A program made the translations under genes and the position numbers. From Mesorhizobium amorphae (GTDB taxonomy: Bacteria; Pseudomonadota; Alphaproteobacteria; Rhizobiales; Rhizobiaceae), in the NCBI GenBank assembly GCA_003240775.1, contig QFNI01000044.1, forward strand, positions 1-32,429: DNA of 32,429 bases, in the 5' to 3' direction. Positions 1 through 8,785 of the stretch are shown one piece after another. The stretch's first letter is position 1. Each line of letters starts with the position of its first letter. The notes under the pieces were generated by a model. It was not told the DNA's origin. It worked only from the letters and a program-made list of their open reading frames with translations, and did not search any database.

Positions 1-806
1 GGGAGGATGTCGAAAACATCATCCTCAAGCTCCTTCAGGCTGCCGACTACAATGTCGAGCGCGCCCAGCGCGGCATCGTCTACATCGACGAGATCGACAA
101 GATCTCGCGCAAGTCGGACAACCCCTCGATCACGCGTGACGTGTCGGGCGAGGGCGTTCAGCAGGCGCTGCTCAAGATCATGGAAGGCACGGTCGCCTCC
201 GTGCCGCCCCAGGGCGGGCGCAAGCATCCGCAGCAGGAGTTCCTGCAGGTGGATACCGCGAACATCCTCTTCATCTGCGGCGGCGCCTTCGCCGGTCTCG
301 ACCGCATCATCTCTGATCGCGGCCGCAAGACCTCGATCGGCTTCGGTGCGTCCGTCGCCTCGCCTGAGGATCGCCGCTCGGGCGAACTGTTCCGCCAGGT
401 GGAGCCGGAAGACTTGCTCAAATTTGGCCTGATCCCGGAATTCGTCGGCCGCCTGCCGGTGCTGGCGACGCTGGAAGACCTGGACGAGCCCGCGCTGATC
501 CAGATTCTGACCGAGCCCAAGAACGCGCTGGTGAAGCAGTATCAGCGGCTGTTCGAGATGGAGAACGTGGACCTCACCTTCCACGAGAACGCACTCTCGG
601 CCATCGCCAAGCGTGCCATCGAGCGCAAGACCGGTGCGCGCGGCCTGCGCTCCATCATGGAAGCGATCCTGCTCGACACCATGTTCGAGCTGCCGGCGCT
701 CGAAGGCGTGCAGGAAGTGGTGATCTCGGAAGAGGTCGTCGGCGGCAAGGCGCGGCCCCTCTACATCTATGCCGAGCGCGAGGAAAAGGGCAGCGCGAGC
801 GCCTGA
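1..806 (+). CDS. clpX: ClpX, ATP-binding subunit of ClpXP protease (5' end outside window)
   Basis: AAA+ unfoldase that recognises tagged substrates and feeds them to the ClpP peptidase in the cytoplasm. The open frame enters from the left edge (first whole codon at 3) and gives 267 residues. The family is about 420 long, so the zinc-binding domain, Walker A and first pore loop lie upstream. Visible are Walker B (GIVYIDEIDK, window residues 24-33), the second pore loop region (GRKHPQQEF), the arginine finger (PEFVGRLPV) and the sensor-2 segment (TGARGLRS), followed by a short charged tail. The frame is intact to the TGA at 804-806. lon follows 210 bp downstream behind its own promoter, the usual alphaproteobacterial order. 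Identification is secure from near-continuous family motifs. Confidence 0.98.
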   Translation, partial: EDVENIILKLLQAADYNVERAQRGIVYIDEIDKISRKSDNPSITRDVSGEGVQQALLKIMEGTVASVPPQGGRKHPQQEFLQVDTANILFICGGAFAGLDRIISDRGRKTSIGFGASVASPEDRRSGELFRQVEPEDLLKFGLIPEFVGRLPVLATLEDLDEPALIQILTEPKNALVKQYQRLFEMENVDLTFHENALSAIAKRAIERKTGARGLRSIMEAILLDTMFELPALEGVQEVVISEEVVGGKARPLYIYAEREEKGSASA

Positions 807-837
807 CCGGCGTCCGCGCTTCGGCCCACGGAGCACC

Positions 838-868
838 CCGAAAGGTGACCTTGATTGCCACCTTTCGG
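838..868. repeat. Perfect 10-bp inverted repeat in the clpX-lon gap
   Basis: CCGAAAGGTG (838-847) and CACCTTTCGG (859-868) are exact reverse complements around an 11-nt loop. It lies 31 bp after the clpX stop, so it could end clpX transcripts, but no T-run follows. The loop holds the -35 core (CTTGA, 850-854) of the proposed lon promoter, so it may instead be an operator. The symmetry is seen directly; the function is inferred. Confidence 0.6.
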
Positions 869-879
869 ACCTCCATCTA
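850..879 (+). promoter_or_regulatory. Sigma-32 (RpoH) heat-shock promoter of lon
   Basis: CTTGAT at 850-855, a 15-bp spacer, then CTCCATCTA at 871-879. This closely matches the classical sigma-32 pattern (CTTGAA, 13-17 bp, CCCCATnTA), and lon is a well-known heat-shock gene. Transcription would start near 886 and leave a leader of about 130 nt. No comparable vegetative promoter was noticed in the gap. Confidence 0.7.
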
Positions 880-902
880 ACTCCCGTGGGGCAGCCGGCT
901 AA

Positions 903-946
903 ATCCGTGCTTTTGCGAGCCGCTTTCAGTGAGCGGCAAGGCGGAT
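903..946 (+). other. Nested hairpin in the lon leader
   Basis: GCCGCT (919-924) pairs with AGCGGC (932-937) across a 7-nt loop. An outer stem ATCCG (903-907)/CGGAT (942-946) encloses it. It lies inside the predicted 5' UTR but about 55 nt before the ribosome-binding site, so a thermosensor that masks the site is not directly supported. Its function is unknown. Confidence 0.35.
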
Positions 947-1016
947 CGGCGTGTGCTCACGCACTCAAGGGCCGGGGCTGGCTCGAATGGGCGGCCCGGT
1001 CAGGAAAGGTTGGACC

Positions 1017-3431
<2,415 letters not shown>

Positions 3432-3456
3432 GGGGCGGACCTCATACGAAAGCAGG

Positions 3457-3484
3457 AAGCCGGGCCTCGTGCCCGGCTTTTTTT
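3457..3484 (+). terminator. Intrinsic terminator of lon
   Basis: AAGCCGGGC (3457-3465) pairs with GCCCGGCTT (3471-3479) over a 5-nt loop and runs into seven T residues (3478-3484). It lies 25 bp after the lon stop. Confidence 0.92.
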
Positions 3485-3518
3485 CGGTGGTCAGAACCCC
3501 GGTTTTCCAAGGGATTCC

Positions 3519-3547
3519 TTGACCTTTCGCGCGATTCCCGCTTGTTA
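3519..3547 (+). promoter_or_regulatory. Probable vegetative promoter of hup
   Basis: TTGACC at 3519-3524, a 17-bp spacer, then TTGTTA at 3542-3547, between the lon terminator and hup. The -35 is strong and the -10 weak. The leader would be about 100 nt. A separate promoter is expected because lon ends at a strong terminator. Confidence 0.5.
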
Positions 3548-3653
3548 GGTCTCCGGCTTGGCATCAAGAAAGCCGCCTGGCGCCGGTGTTTCGGGTGCCC
3601 GGTTTCTGAGGGTCCGGCCAAGAGGAGCTGGATCAACCCAAAGGGGAGTGCGC

Positions 3654-3926
3654 ATGAACAAGAATGAATTCGTCGCGGCCGTGGCGGAAGCCTCGAGCCT
3701 GTCCAAGGCCGATGCAGCAACCGCCGTCGAGGCCATGGTGAGCGTGATCACGAGCGAGCTGAAGAGTGGCGGCGATGTGCGCATCGTCGGCTTCGGCAAC
3801 TTCACCGTGTCCAAGCGTGCCGAGACCACCGGCCGCAACCCCCAGACGGGCGCGGAAGTGAAGATCCCCGCGCGCACCGTGCCGAAGTTCTCGGCCGGCA
3901 AGGGCCTCAAGGATGCGGTGAACTGA
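3654..3926 (+). CDS. hup: HU family nucleoid DNA-binding protein
   Basis: Small histone-like dimer that bends and compacts DNA and supports replication, recombination and transcription. The product is 90 residues, the canonical HU length. It has the N-terminal helices, the GFGNFTVSKR saddle strand (about residues 46-55), and a DNA-clamping arm with the conserved RNPQTG motif (about residues 61-66), then IPARTVPKFSAGK. The ATG at 3654 is preceded by AGGGGAG (3642-3648), and the upstream in-frame extension has no homology. Beta-type HU downstream of lon is a common arrangement, but telling HU-alpha from HU-beta or IHF by name needs alignment. The gene sits alone between two terminators, which fits strong independent expression. 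Confidence 0.97.
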   Translation: MNKNEFVAAVAEASSLSKADAATAVEAMVSVITSELKSGGDVRIVGFGNFTVSKRAETTGRNPQTGAEVKIPARTVPKFSAGKGLKDAVN

Positions 3927-3954
3927 GCGGACCCCGCTCCACCGCCTCATCAAG

Positions 3955-3980
3955 AGCCGGGCCTTCGTGCCCGGCTTTTT
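3955..3980 (+). terminator. Intrinsic terminator of hup
   Basis: AGCCGGGC (3955-3962) pairs with GCCCGGCT (3969-3976) around a 6-nt CTTCGT loop, followed by five T residues (3976-3980). The stem is the same as in the lon terminator about 500 bp upstream. Confidence 0.9.
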
Positions 3981-4055
3981 CGTGCTGGAAAGCCCGACAT
4001 CCGGATCGCCCGCGAGCATGGCTCGTTTCGTGTGTCGGGAGGTTCGTGATGGGTC

Positions 4056-4131
4056 TGGTGGGCGATGACGGACTCGAACCGCCGACATCCTCGGTGTAAA
4101 CGAGGCGCTCTACCAACTGAGCTAATCGCCC
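4056..4131 (-). tRNA. tRNA-Val, anticodon UAC
   Basis: Read on the minus strand, a 76-nt cloverleaf begins GGGCGATTAGCTCAG and ends in an encoded CCA (4056-4058). The acceptor stem GGGCGAT pairs with its 3' partner, the T-arm is GGTTCGAGTCC, and the anticodon loop TTTACAC puts TAC at 4096-4098. It decodes GUA and, by wobble, other Val codons. No anomalies were seen. Confidence 0.97.
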
Positions 4132-4144
4132 TTCCGGGAGCGCA

Positions 4145-4173
4145 GAACTAAGCGCTTCCGCCTCCTGCCGCAA
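4145..4173 (-). promoter_or_regulatory. Possible promoter of tRNA-Val
   Basis: On the minus strand TTGCGG (4173-4168), a 17-bp spacer, then TAGTTC (4150-4145). Transcription would start only a few bases before the tRNA 5' end at 4131. Both hexamers are weak, so the call rests on position and spacing. Confidence 0.35.
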
Positions 4174-4211
4174 GCCCTGCGCATCGTTTCAAAGAAGAGC
4201 CATTCAAGCGC

Positions 4212-4240
4212 TTGACAGGGCAGGGGCTACCCCTTAATCC
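4212..4240 (+). promoter_or_regulatory. Promoter of tRNA-Asp
   Basis: A perfect TTGACA (4212-4217), a 17-bp spacer, then TAATCC (4235-4240; TTAATC one base earlier is equivalent). The start would fall about 35 nt before the tRNA. Confidence 0.65.
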
Positions 4241-4281
4241 ACCGCTCAAGACGCCGGGCGGACACGCTCTCGGCGCCAAGC

Positions 4282-4358
4282 GCGGGTGTAGCTCAGTCGG
4301 TTAGAGTGCCGGCCTGTCACGCCGGAGGTCGCGGGTTCGAGCCCCGTCACTCGCGCCA
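4282..4358 (+). tRNA. tRNA-Asp, anticodon GUC
   Basis: A 77-nt cloverleaf from GCGGGTGTAGCTCAG to an encoded CCA (4356-4358). The acceptor stem GCGGGTG/CACTCGC has one G-T pair, the discriminator is G, the anticodon GTC is at 4316-4318 in a CTGTCAC loop, and the T-arm is GGGTTCGAGCCCC. It decodes GAC/GAU. Confidence 0.97.
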
Positions 4359-4386
4359 TTTCTTCTTAAATCACAGTGAAGTTTCT

Positions 4387-4412
4387 AAAGCTCTTCGTGC
4401 TGAGGAGCTTTT
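4387..4412 (+). terminator. Probable terminator of tRNA-Asp
   Basis: AAAGCTC (4387-4393) pairs with GAGCTTT (4405-4411), the stem extending inward by a wobble and an A-T pair, with four T residues at the 3' side. It is 28 bp beyond the tRNA. The rest of the gap to 4574 shows no gene. Confidence 0.55.
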
Positions 4413-4574
4413 CGGTTGTGTGGTGCCACTCGCGACCCGGCGGCCTGCATTCGCTGCAACTCGACACCTTCCTCGCGCCGCGACAGATCGCTTGGATGCG
4501 GGCGCGATTTTCTTTCGCCACGGTCGGCGGATGCGCCTGGAGCGGCGTGTGATTTTCTTTGTCCACCTATCAGA

Positions 4575-5780
4575 TCAGAGAAGGCGCATTGCCTCTGCAA
4601 GGCTGGCGGCCAGGTCGCCTCGCGGCTCGACCTCGATCCCGTCCAGGTTCAGCCATTGCCGCATCAGGTCGAGTTCTGCGGCGAGTTCATGCGCCGTGTC
4701 CGCCGGCGCCTCGCGCTCGGCGTGGGCGGCCAGGACGCGGAGCACCTTGGCCGCGCGGTCGGCCTTGAGATCGACGCGGGCGGCTATGCTGTCGCGCAGC
4801 AGGAAAGGCAGCACGTAGTAGCCGAACTGGCGCTTGGCGGCGGGGGTGTAGATTTCCAGCCGGTACCGGAAGTCGAAAAGGCTTTCCGCGCGCGCCCGCT
4901 CCCAGACCAGAGGATCGAAAGGCGACAGCAGGGCGCGGCCTTCGCCGCGGCGCGGCAGCTTGGCATCCTTGTGCAGGAAAGCCGGGCGATTCCAGCCTCG
5001 GACTTCGACGGGCACCAGGGTGCCGTCCTCCACAAGCTCCGCGAGCCGGGCGCGCGACTCTGCGGGGCCGAGGCGGAAGTAGTCGCGCAGGCAGCTTTCG
5101 GTTGCGACGCCATGAGCACGGGCCGAGAGCGCGAGAAGTGCGCGTTGCGCGTCGGCCTCGTTCGGGACGGGCTGCTCGATCACGGCTCGGGGCAAGGCGC
5201 GCTCCGGCAGGTCGTAGACCCGCTCGAAGCTCGACCGGCGATGCGCGGCCGTTAGCCTGCCCGCCCAGAACAGCCACTCGAACGCCTTCTTGGTGTCGCT
5301 CCAACCCCACCATCCGCCCGAGCCCCGCTCGCCTTCCAGTTCCGATGCGGCGAGGGGACCGCCTTTCTCCACCCGGTCGAACACCTTCTCGATCAGGTCC
5401 GCGCGCTCACGGCCGAAACGGGCGAGGCCGCCATAGATGCCGTCGCCGCGCTCCGCGCGCCGCATGCGCCACTGGAGCAGGGGCCAGAGCGCCACCGGCA
5501 GGAAGGACGCCTCGTGCGCCCAGTATTCGAAGAAGAGCCGCTTGCGGCCGCGCGCAGCGTCTTCCAGCTCGCTCGGCGCATAGATGCCGAGGCGCGAGAA
5601 GAGCGGCATGTAATGCGCCCGCACGAGGACGCTTACCGAATCGATCTGCAGGAGGTTGAGCCGGTCGACCGTCTTTCCGATCTGGCGCCGCCCGATCTCG
5701 AGCGGCTGGCGCGGCTTGTGGAGGCCTTGCGCGGCGAGCGCGATGCGCCTTGCCTGAGCGTTGGAAAGCGTTTGAACCAT
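4575..5780 (-). CDS. ycaQ: YcaQ/AlkZ-type winged-helix DNA glycosylase
   Basis: Member of the winged-helix family (HTH_42, formerly DUF1006) that includes the DNA glycosylases E. coli YcaQ and Streptomyces AlkZ, which unhook interstrand crosslinks and remove bulky alkyl bases. The product is 401 residues, normal for the family. It has an N-terminal helix-turn-helix (SNAQARRIALAAQGL) and the catalytic QxD motif at Q45-I46-D47 followed by VSVLVRAHY. The HEASFLP segment and the PFDPLVWERARAESLFDF segment near residues 310-330 are also typical. The ATG at 5780 fits family starts; a second ATG at 5795 and a TTG at 5813 are possible. It is the only protein gene on this strand in the left half of the window and is divergent from nuoA. 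The substrate is inferred from family. Confidence 0.85.
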   Translation of the reverse strand: MVQTLSNAQARRIALAAQGLHKPRQPLEIGRRQIGKTVDRLNLLQIDSVSVLVRAHYMPLFSRLGIYAPSELEDAARGRKRLFFEYWAHEASFLPVALWPLLQWRMRRAERGDGIYGGLARFGRERADLIEKVFDRVEKGGPLAASELEGERGSGGWWGWSDTKKAFEWLFWAGRLTAAHRRSSFERVYDLPERALPRAVIEQPVPNEADAQRALLALSARAHGVATESCLRDYFRLGPAESRARLAELVEDGTLVPVEVRGWNRPAFLHKDAKLPRRGEGRALLSPFDPLVWERARAESLFDFRYRLEIYTPAAKRQFGYYVLPFLLRDSIAARVDLKADRAAKVLRVLAAHAEREAPADTAHELAAELDLMRQWLNLDGIEVEPRGDLAASLAEAMRLL

Positions 5781-5897
5781 TCCCGCTTCTGCCATGCGCG
5801 TGGGCTGCGGCAAAGCCGGCAGGGAAAGTGTTGGCCGAATGGGGTCCGGGGCCTACATCAGAGCAAAGAACAGGCGGGGCCTGCGGCCAACTGGTTC

Positions 5898-5926
5898 TTG
5901 CGTCGTCTACGGGCCTGCGCTAACGC
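5898..5926 (+). promoter_or_regulatory. Tentative promoter of the nuo operon
   Basis: TTGCGT (5898-5903), 17 bp, TAACGC (5921-5926) in the 256-bp gap between the ycaQ start and nuoA. Hexamer matches are modest. A promoter must lie in this gap because it is the only space before the operon, but this exact pair is a weak choice. Confidence 0.3.
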
Positions 5927-5946
5927 TCGCCCCGATCGCGGCAGGT

Positions 5947-5999
5947 GGTTTTCGGACTTCCATCCCAAGGGCTCCCGCCGCCTTTTCCTGCCGAAAACC
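5947..5999. repeat. Inverted repeat in the nuo leader
   Basis: GGTTTTCGG (5947-5955) and CCGAAAACC (5991-5999) are exact 9-bp reverse complements 35 bp apart, ending 38 bp before nuoA. They could be a leader hairpin or an operator dyad. No known regulator is recognised. Confidence 0.45.
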
Positions 6000-6036
6000 G
6001 CATCCTCCGCGGCTCGGCTCTCAGGACACGCGGTGC

Positions 6037-6402
6037 ATGGACGCGCTTCTTCTTTCCTACCTGCCGGTGGTGATCTTCATGGGCGTGGCCCTGCTGATCG
6101 GCGTGGCCCTCCTCGTGGCCCCGTTCCTGGTCGCGTATCGCAATCCCGACCCTGAGAAACTGTCTGCCTACGAATGCGGCTTCAATGCGTTCGACGACGC
6201 GCGCATGAAGTTCGACGTGCGGTTTTACCTCGTGGCAATCCTGTTCATCATTTTCGATCTCGAAGTGGCCTTTCTGTTTCCGTGGGCCGTGTCATTCGGT
6301 CAAATCGGCTGGGTGGGCTTCTGGTCGATGATGGCATTCCTGGGCGTGCTGACGGTGGGCTTCATCTACGAATGGAAGAAGGGAGCGCTGGAATGGGATT
6401 GA
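6037..6402 (+). CDS. nuoA: NADH-quinone oxidoreductase subunit A
   Basis: Small membrane subunit at the junction of the peripheral and membrane arms of complex I, helping form the quinone-access region. The product is 121 residues with three hydrophobic helices. The conserved first-loop motif (YECGFNAFDDARMKFDVRFY, about residues 45-64) and the FDLEVAFLFPW helix identify the family. The ATG at 6037 gives the usual MDALLL start; the ribosome-binding site is poor (AGGA 12 nt upstream). First gene of a 14-subunit operon; its stop codon lies inside nuoB. Confidence 0.96.
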   Translation: MDALLLSYLPVVIFMGVALLIGVALLVAPFLVAYRNPDPEKLSAYECGFNAFDDARMKFDVRFYLVAILFIIFDLEVAFLFPWAVSFGQIGWVGFWSMMAFLGVLTVGFIYEWKKGALEWD

Positions 6403-6974
6403 GCGACGCTTCGCCGACCCTGGTCGCCCCGCGGCCCAAGGGCATCCTCGATCCGGCCACGGGCCGTCCGATCGGTGAGAACGATCCGACGTTTCGCGAG
6501 ATCAACGCGGAACTGTCCGAGAAGGGCTTCCTCGTCACCTCGTCGGAAGCGCTCATCACCTGGGCGCGCACCGGCTCGCTCATGTGGATGACCTTCGGGC
6601 TCGCCTGCTGCGCGGTCGAGATGATGCAGATGTCGATGCCGCGCTACGACGCCGAGCGCTTCGGCATCGCGCCCCGCGCTTCGCCGCGCCAGTCCGACGT
6701 GATGATCGTGGCGGGCACGCTCACCAACAAGATGGCGCCGGCGCTGCGCAAGGTCTACGACCAGATGCCCGAGCCGCGCTACGTGATCTCGATGGGCTCC
6801 TGCGCCAACGGCGGCGGCTACTACCACTATTCCTATTCCGTGGTGCGGGGCTGCGACCGCGTGGTGCCGGTCGACATCTACGTGCCCGGCTGCCCGCCGA
6901 CCGCGGAAGCGCTGCTCTACGCCTTCCTGCTCCTGCAAAAGAAGATTCGCCGCACCGGCACGATCGAGCGGTAG
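6393..6974 (+). CDS. nuoB: NADH-quinone oxidoreductase subunit B
   Basis: Peripheral-arm subunit that holds the terminal [4Fe-4S] cluster N2, which passes electrons to quinone. The product is 193 residues. The cluster ligands are visible as the tandem C72-C73 (GLACCAVEM), C137 (GSCANGGG) and C167 (VPGCPP). An extra cysteine at 154 (VRGCD) is not a ligand. The ATG at 6393 lies within the last codons of nuoA, a 10-nt overlap suggesting translational coupling, with GGGAG (6381-6385) upstream. The variable N-terminal 30 residues are typical of alphaproteobacteria. Confidence 0.97.
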   Translation: MGLSDASPTLVAPRPKGILDPATGRPIGENDPTFREINAELSEKGFLVTSSEALITWARTGSLMWMTFGLACCAVEMMQMSMPRYDAERFGIAPRASPRQSDVMIVAGTLTNKMAPALRKVYDQMPEPRYVISMGSCANGGGYYHYSYSVVRGCDRVVPVDIYVPGCPPTAEALLYAFLLLQKKIRRTGTIER

Positions 6975-6986
6975 GAAGCTGACGGC

Positions 6987-7592
6987 ATGTCCGACGCCCT
7001 GAACAAACTCTCCGAGCACCTGACGGGCAAGCTCGGCTCCAAGCTCGGCCAGGCTGCGATCGCCTATGGCGAGCTGACGCTGACGATTTCCGCCGACGCC
7101 TTGATCGAGGTGATGCAGTTCCTGCGCGACGACGCGGAATGCCGCTTCATCAACTTCATCGACGCCTGCGGCGTGGACTATCCCGGCCGCGCGCAGCGTT
7201 TCGAGGTGGTCTACCACCTGATGTCGCCGTCCAAGAACCAGCGCATCCGGGTGAAGCTGTCCACCGACGAGGACACCCCAGTGCCGAGCCTGACCGGCGT
7301 CTATCCGGGCGCGGACTGGTTCGAGCGCGAGGCCTACGACCTCTACGGCATCCTCTTCTCCGACCATCCCGACCTGCGGCGCCTGCTGACCGATTACGGC
7401 TTCGAGGGCCATCCGCTGCGCAAGGACTTCCCGCTTACCGGCTTCGTGGAGGTGCGCTACGACGACGAGGCCAAGCGTGTCGTCTACGAGCCGGTCGAAC
7501 TGCGCCAGGAGTTCCGCTCTTTCGACTTCCTGTCGCCATGGGAAGGCACCGAATACGTGCTGCCGGGCGACGAGAAAGCCAAGGCACACTGA
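6987..7592 (+). CDS. nuoC: NADH-quinone oxidoreductase subunit C
   Basis: Peripheral-arm 30-kDa-type subunit that packs against NuoD near the quinone site. The product is 201 residues as a separate protein, unlike the fused NuoCD of enterobacteria. The family signature EREAYDLYGI (about residues 113-122) is followed by the conserved FEGHPLRKDFPLTG. The ATG at 6987 has AGGAAG upstream. It is separated by 12 bp from nuoB and 2 bp from nuoD. The C-terminal EFRSFDFLSPWEG is typical of mitochondrial and alphaproteobacterial forms. Confidence 0.97.
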   Translation: MSDALNKLSEHLTGKLGSKLGQAAIAYGELTLTISADALIEVMQFLRDDAECRFINFIDACGVDYPGRAQRFEVVYHLMSPSKNQRIRVKLSTDEDTPVPSLTGVYPGADWFEREAYDLYGILFSDHPDLRRLLTDYGFEGHPLRKDFPLTGFVEVRYDDEAKRVVYEPVELRQEFRSFDFLSPWEGTEYVLPGDEKAKAH

Positions 7593-7594
7593 CA

Positions 7595-8785
7595 ATGGCC
7601 GAGACCAACGTCCGCAACTTCAACATCAATTTTGGGCCGCAGCATCCTGCCGCCCACGGCGTGCTGCGCCTCGTGCTCGAGCTCGACGGCGAGGTGGTGG
7701 ACCGCGTTGACCCGCATATCGGGCTCCTGCATCGCGGCACCGAGAAGCTGATCGAGACCAAGACCTATCTCCAGGCCGTGCCCTATTTCGACCGGCTGGA
7801 TTACGTCGCGCCGATGAACCAGGAGCACGCGTTCGCGCTCGCGGTGGAGCGCCTGATCGGCATCGAGGTGCCCAAGCGCGGCCAGCTGATCCGAGTGCTC
7901 TATAGCGAGATCGGCCGCATCCTCTCGCATCTGCTCAACGTGACCACGCAAGCGCTCGACGTGGGCGCGCTGACGCCGCCGCTCTGGGGCTTCGAGGAGC
8001 GCGAGAAGCTGATGAGCTTCTACGAGCGGGCCTGCGGCGCGCGCATGCACGCAGCCTATTTCCGCCCCGGCGGTGTTCACCAGGATCTGCCCGAGAAGCT
8101 CGTCGAAGACATCGGCAAGTGGATCGACCCGTTCCTCAAGACGGTGGACGACCTCGACACGCTGCTCACGGGCAACCGCATCTTCAAGCAGCGCAACGTC
8201 GATATCGGGCTCGTGACCCTGGAAGACGCCTGGGCCTGGGGTTTCTCGGGCGTGATGGTGCGCGGCTCGGGCTCTCCGTGGGACCTGCGCAAGAGCCAGC
8301 CCTACGAGTGCTATTCCGAGATGGAATTCGACATTCCGATCGGCAAGAACGGCGATTGCTACGACCGCTACCTCATCCGCATGGAAGAGATGCGCCAGTC
8401 GGCGTCCATCATGCGCCAGTGCGTGGACCGGCTTCTCGGCGCGGAAAAGGTCGGACCCGTTTCCAATCTCGACGGCAAGGTGGTTCCGCCCAAGCGCGCG
8501 GCCATGAAGCGTTCGATGGAAGCGCTGATCCACCACTTCAAGCTCTACACCGAAGGCTACCGCGTGCCCGCGGGCGAGGTCTATGCGGCTGTCGAAGCGC
8601 CCAAGGGCGAGTTCGGCGTGTACCTGGTGTCGGACGGCACCAACAAGCCCTACCGCTGCAAGCTGCGCGCGCCTGGCTTCGCGCATCTCCAGGCGATGGA
8701 CTTCCTGTGCCGCGGCCATCTGCTGGCCGACGTTTCCGCCGTGCTCGGCTCGCTCGACATCGTGTTCGGCGAGGTCGACCGCTGA
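7595..8785 (+). CDS. nuoD: NADH-quinone oxidoreductase subunit D
   Basis: 49-kDa-type peripheral subunit, related to NiFe-hydrogenase large subunits, forming the quinone pocket with NuoB. The product is 396 residues. It starts with FNINFGPQHPAAHGVLRLVLEL, which carries the quinone-binding HPAAHG loop, and continues with HIGLLHRGTEKLIE. It ends with the conserved DIVFGEVDR. The ATG at 7595 is set by homology; the frame upstream is only a shadow of nuoC. Its TGA overlaps the ATG of the following methyltransferase gene, so the two are probably translationally coupled. Confidence 0.97.
   Translation: MAETNVRNFNINFGPQHPAAHGVLRLVLELDGEVVDRVDPHIGLLHRGTEKLIETKTYLQAVPYFDRLDYVAPMNQEHAFALAVERLIGIEVPKRGQLIRVLYSEIGRILSHLLNVTTQALDVGALTPPLWGFEEREKLMSFYERACGARMHAAYFRPGGVHQDLPEKLVEDIGKWIDPFLKTVDDLDTLLTGNRIFKQRNVDIGLVTLEDAWAWGFSGVMVRGSGSPWDLRKSQPYECYSEMEFDIPIGKNGDCYDRYLIRMEEMRQSASIMRQCVDRLLGAEKVGPVSNLDGKVVPPKRAAMKRSMEALIHHFKLYTEGYRVPAGEVYAAVEAPKGEFGVYLVSDGTNKPYRCKLRAPGFAHLQAMDFLCRGHLLADVSAVLGSLDIVFGEVDR

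Noticed and set aside
951..1016. Longer N-terminus for Lon
   Set aside because: The extra 22 residues are unlike Lon and the strong ribosome-binding site lies directly before the ATG at 1017.
3907..4173. 88-codon minus-strand ORF over the tRNA-Val region
   Set aside because: It translates through tRNA-Val; its apparent protein motif is the reverse reading of the tRNA, a common annotation artefact.
4504..4562. Repeated GATTTTCTTT about 47 bp apart after tRNA-Asp
   Set aside because: Two short copies only, with no symmetry, promoter or gene context to give them meaning.
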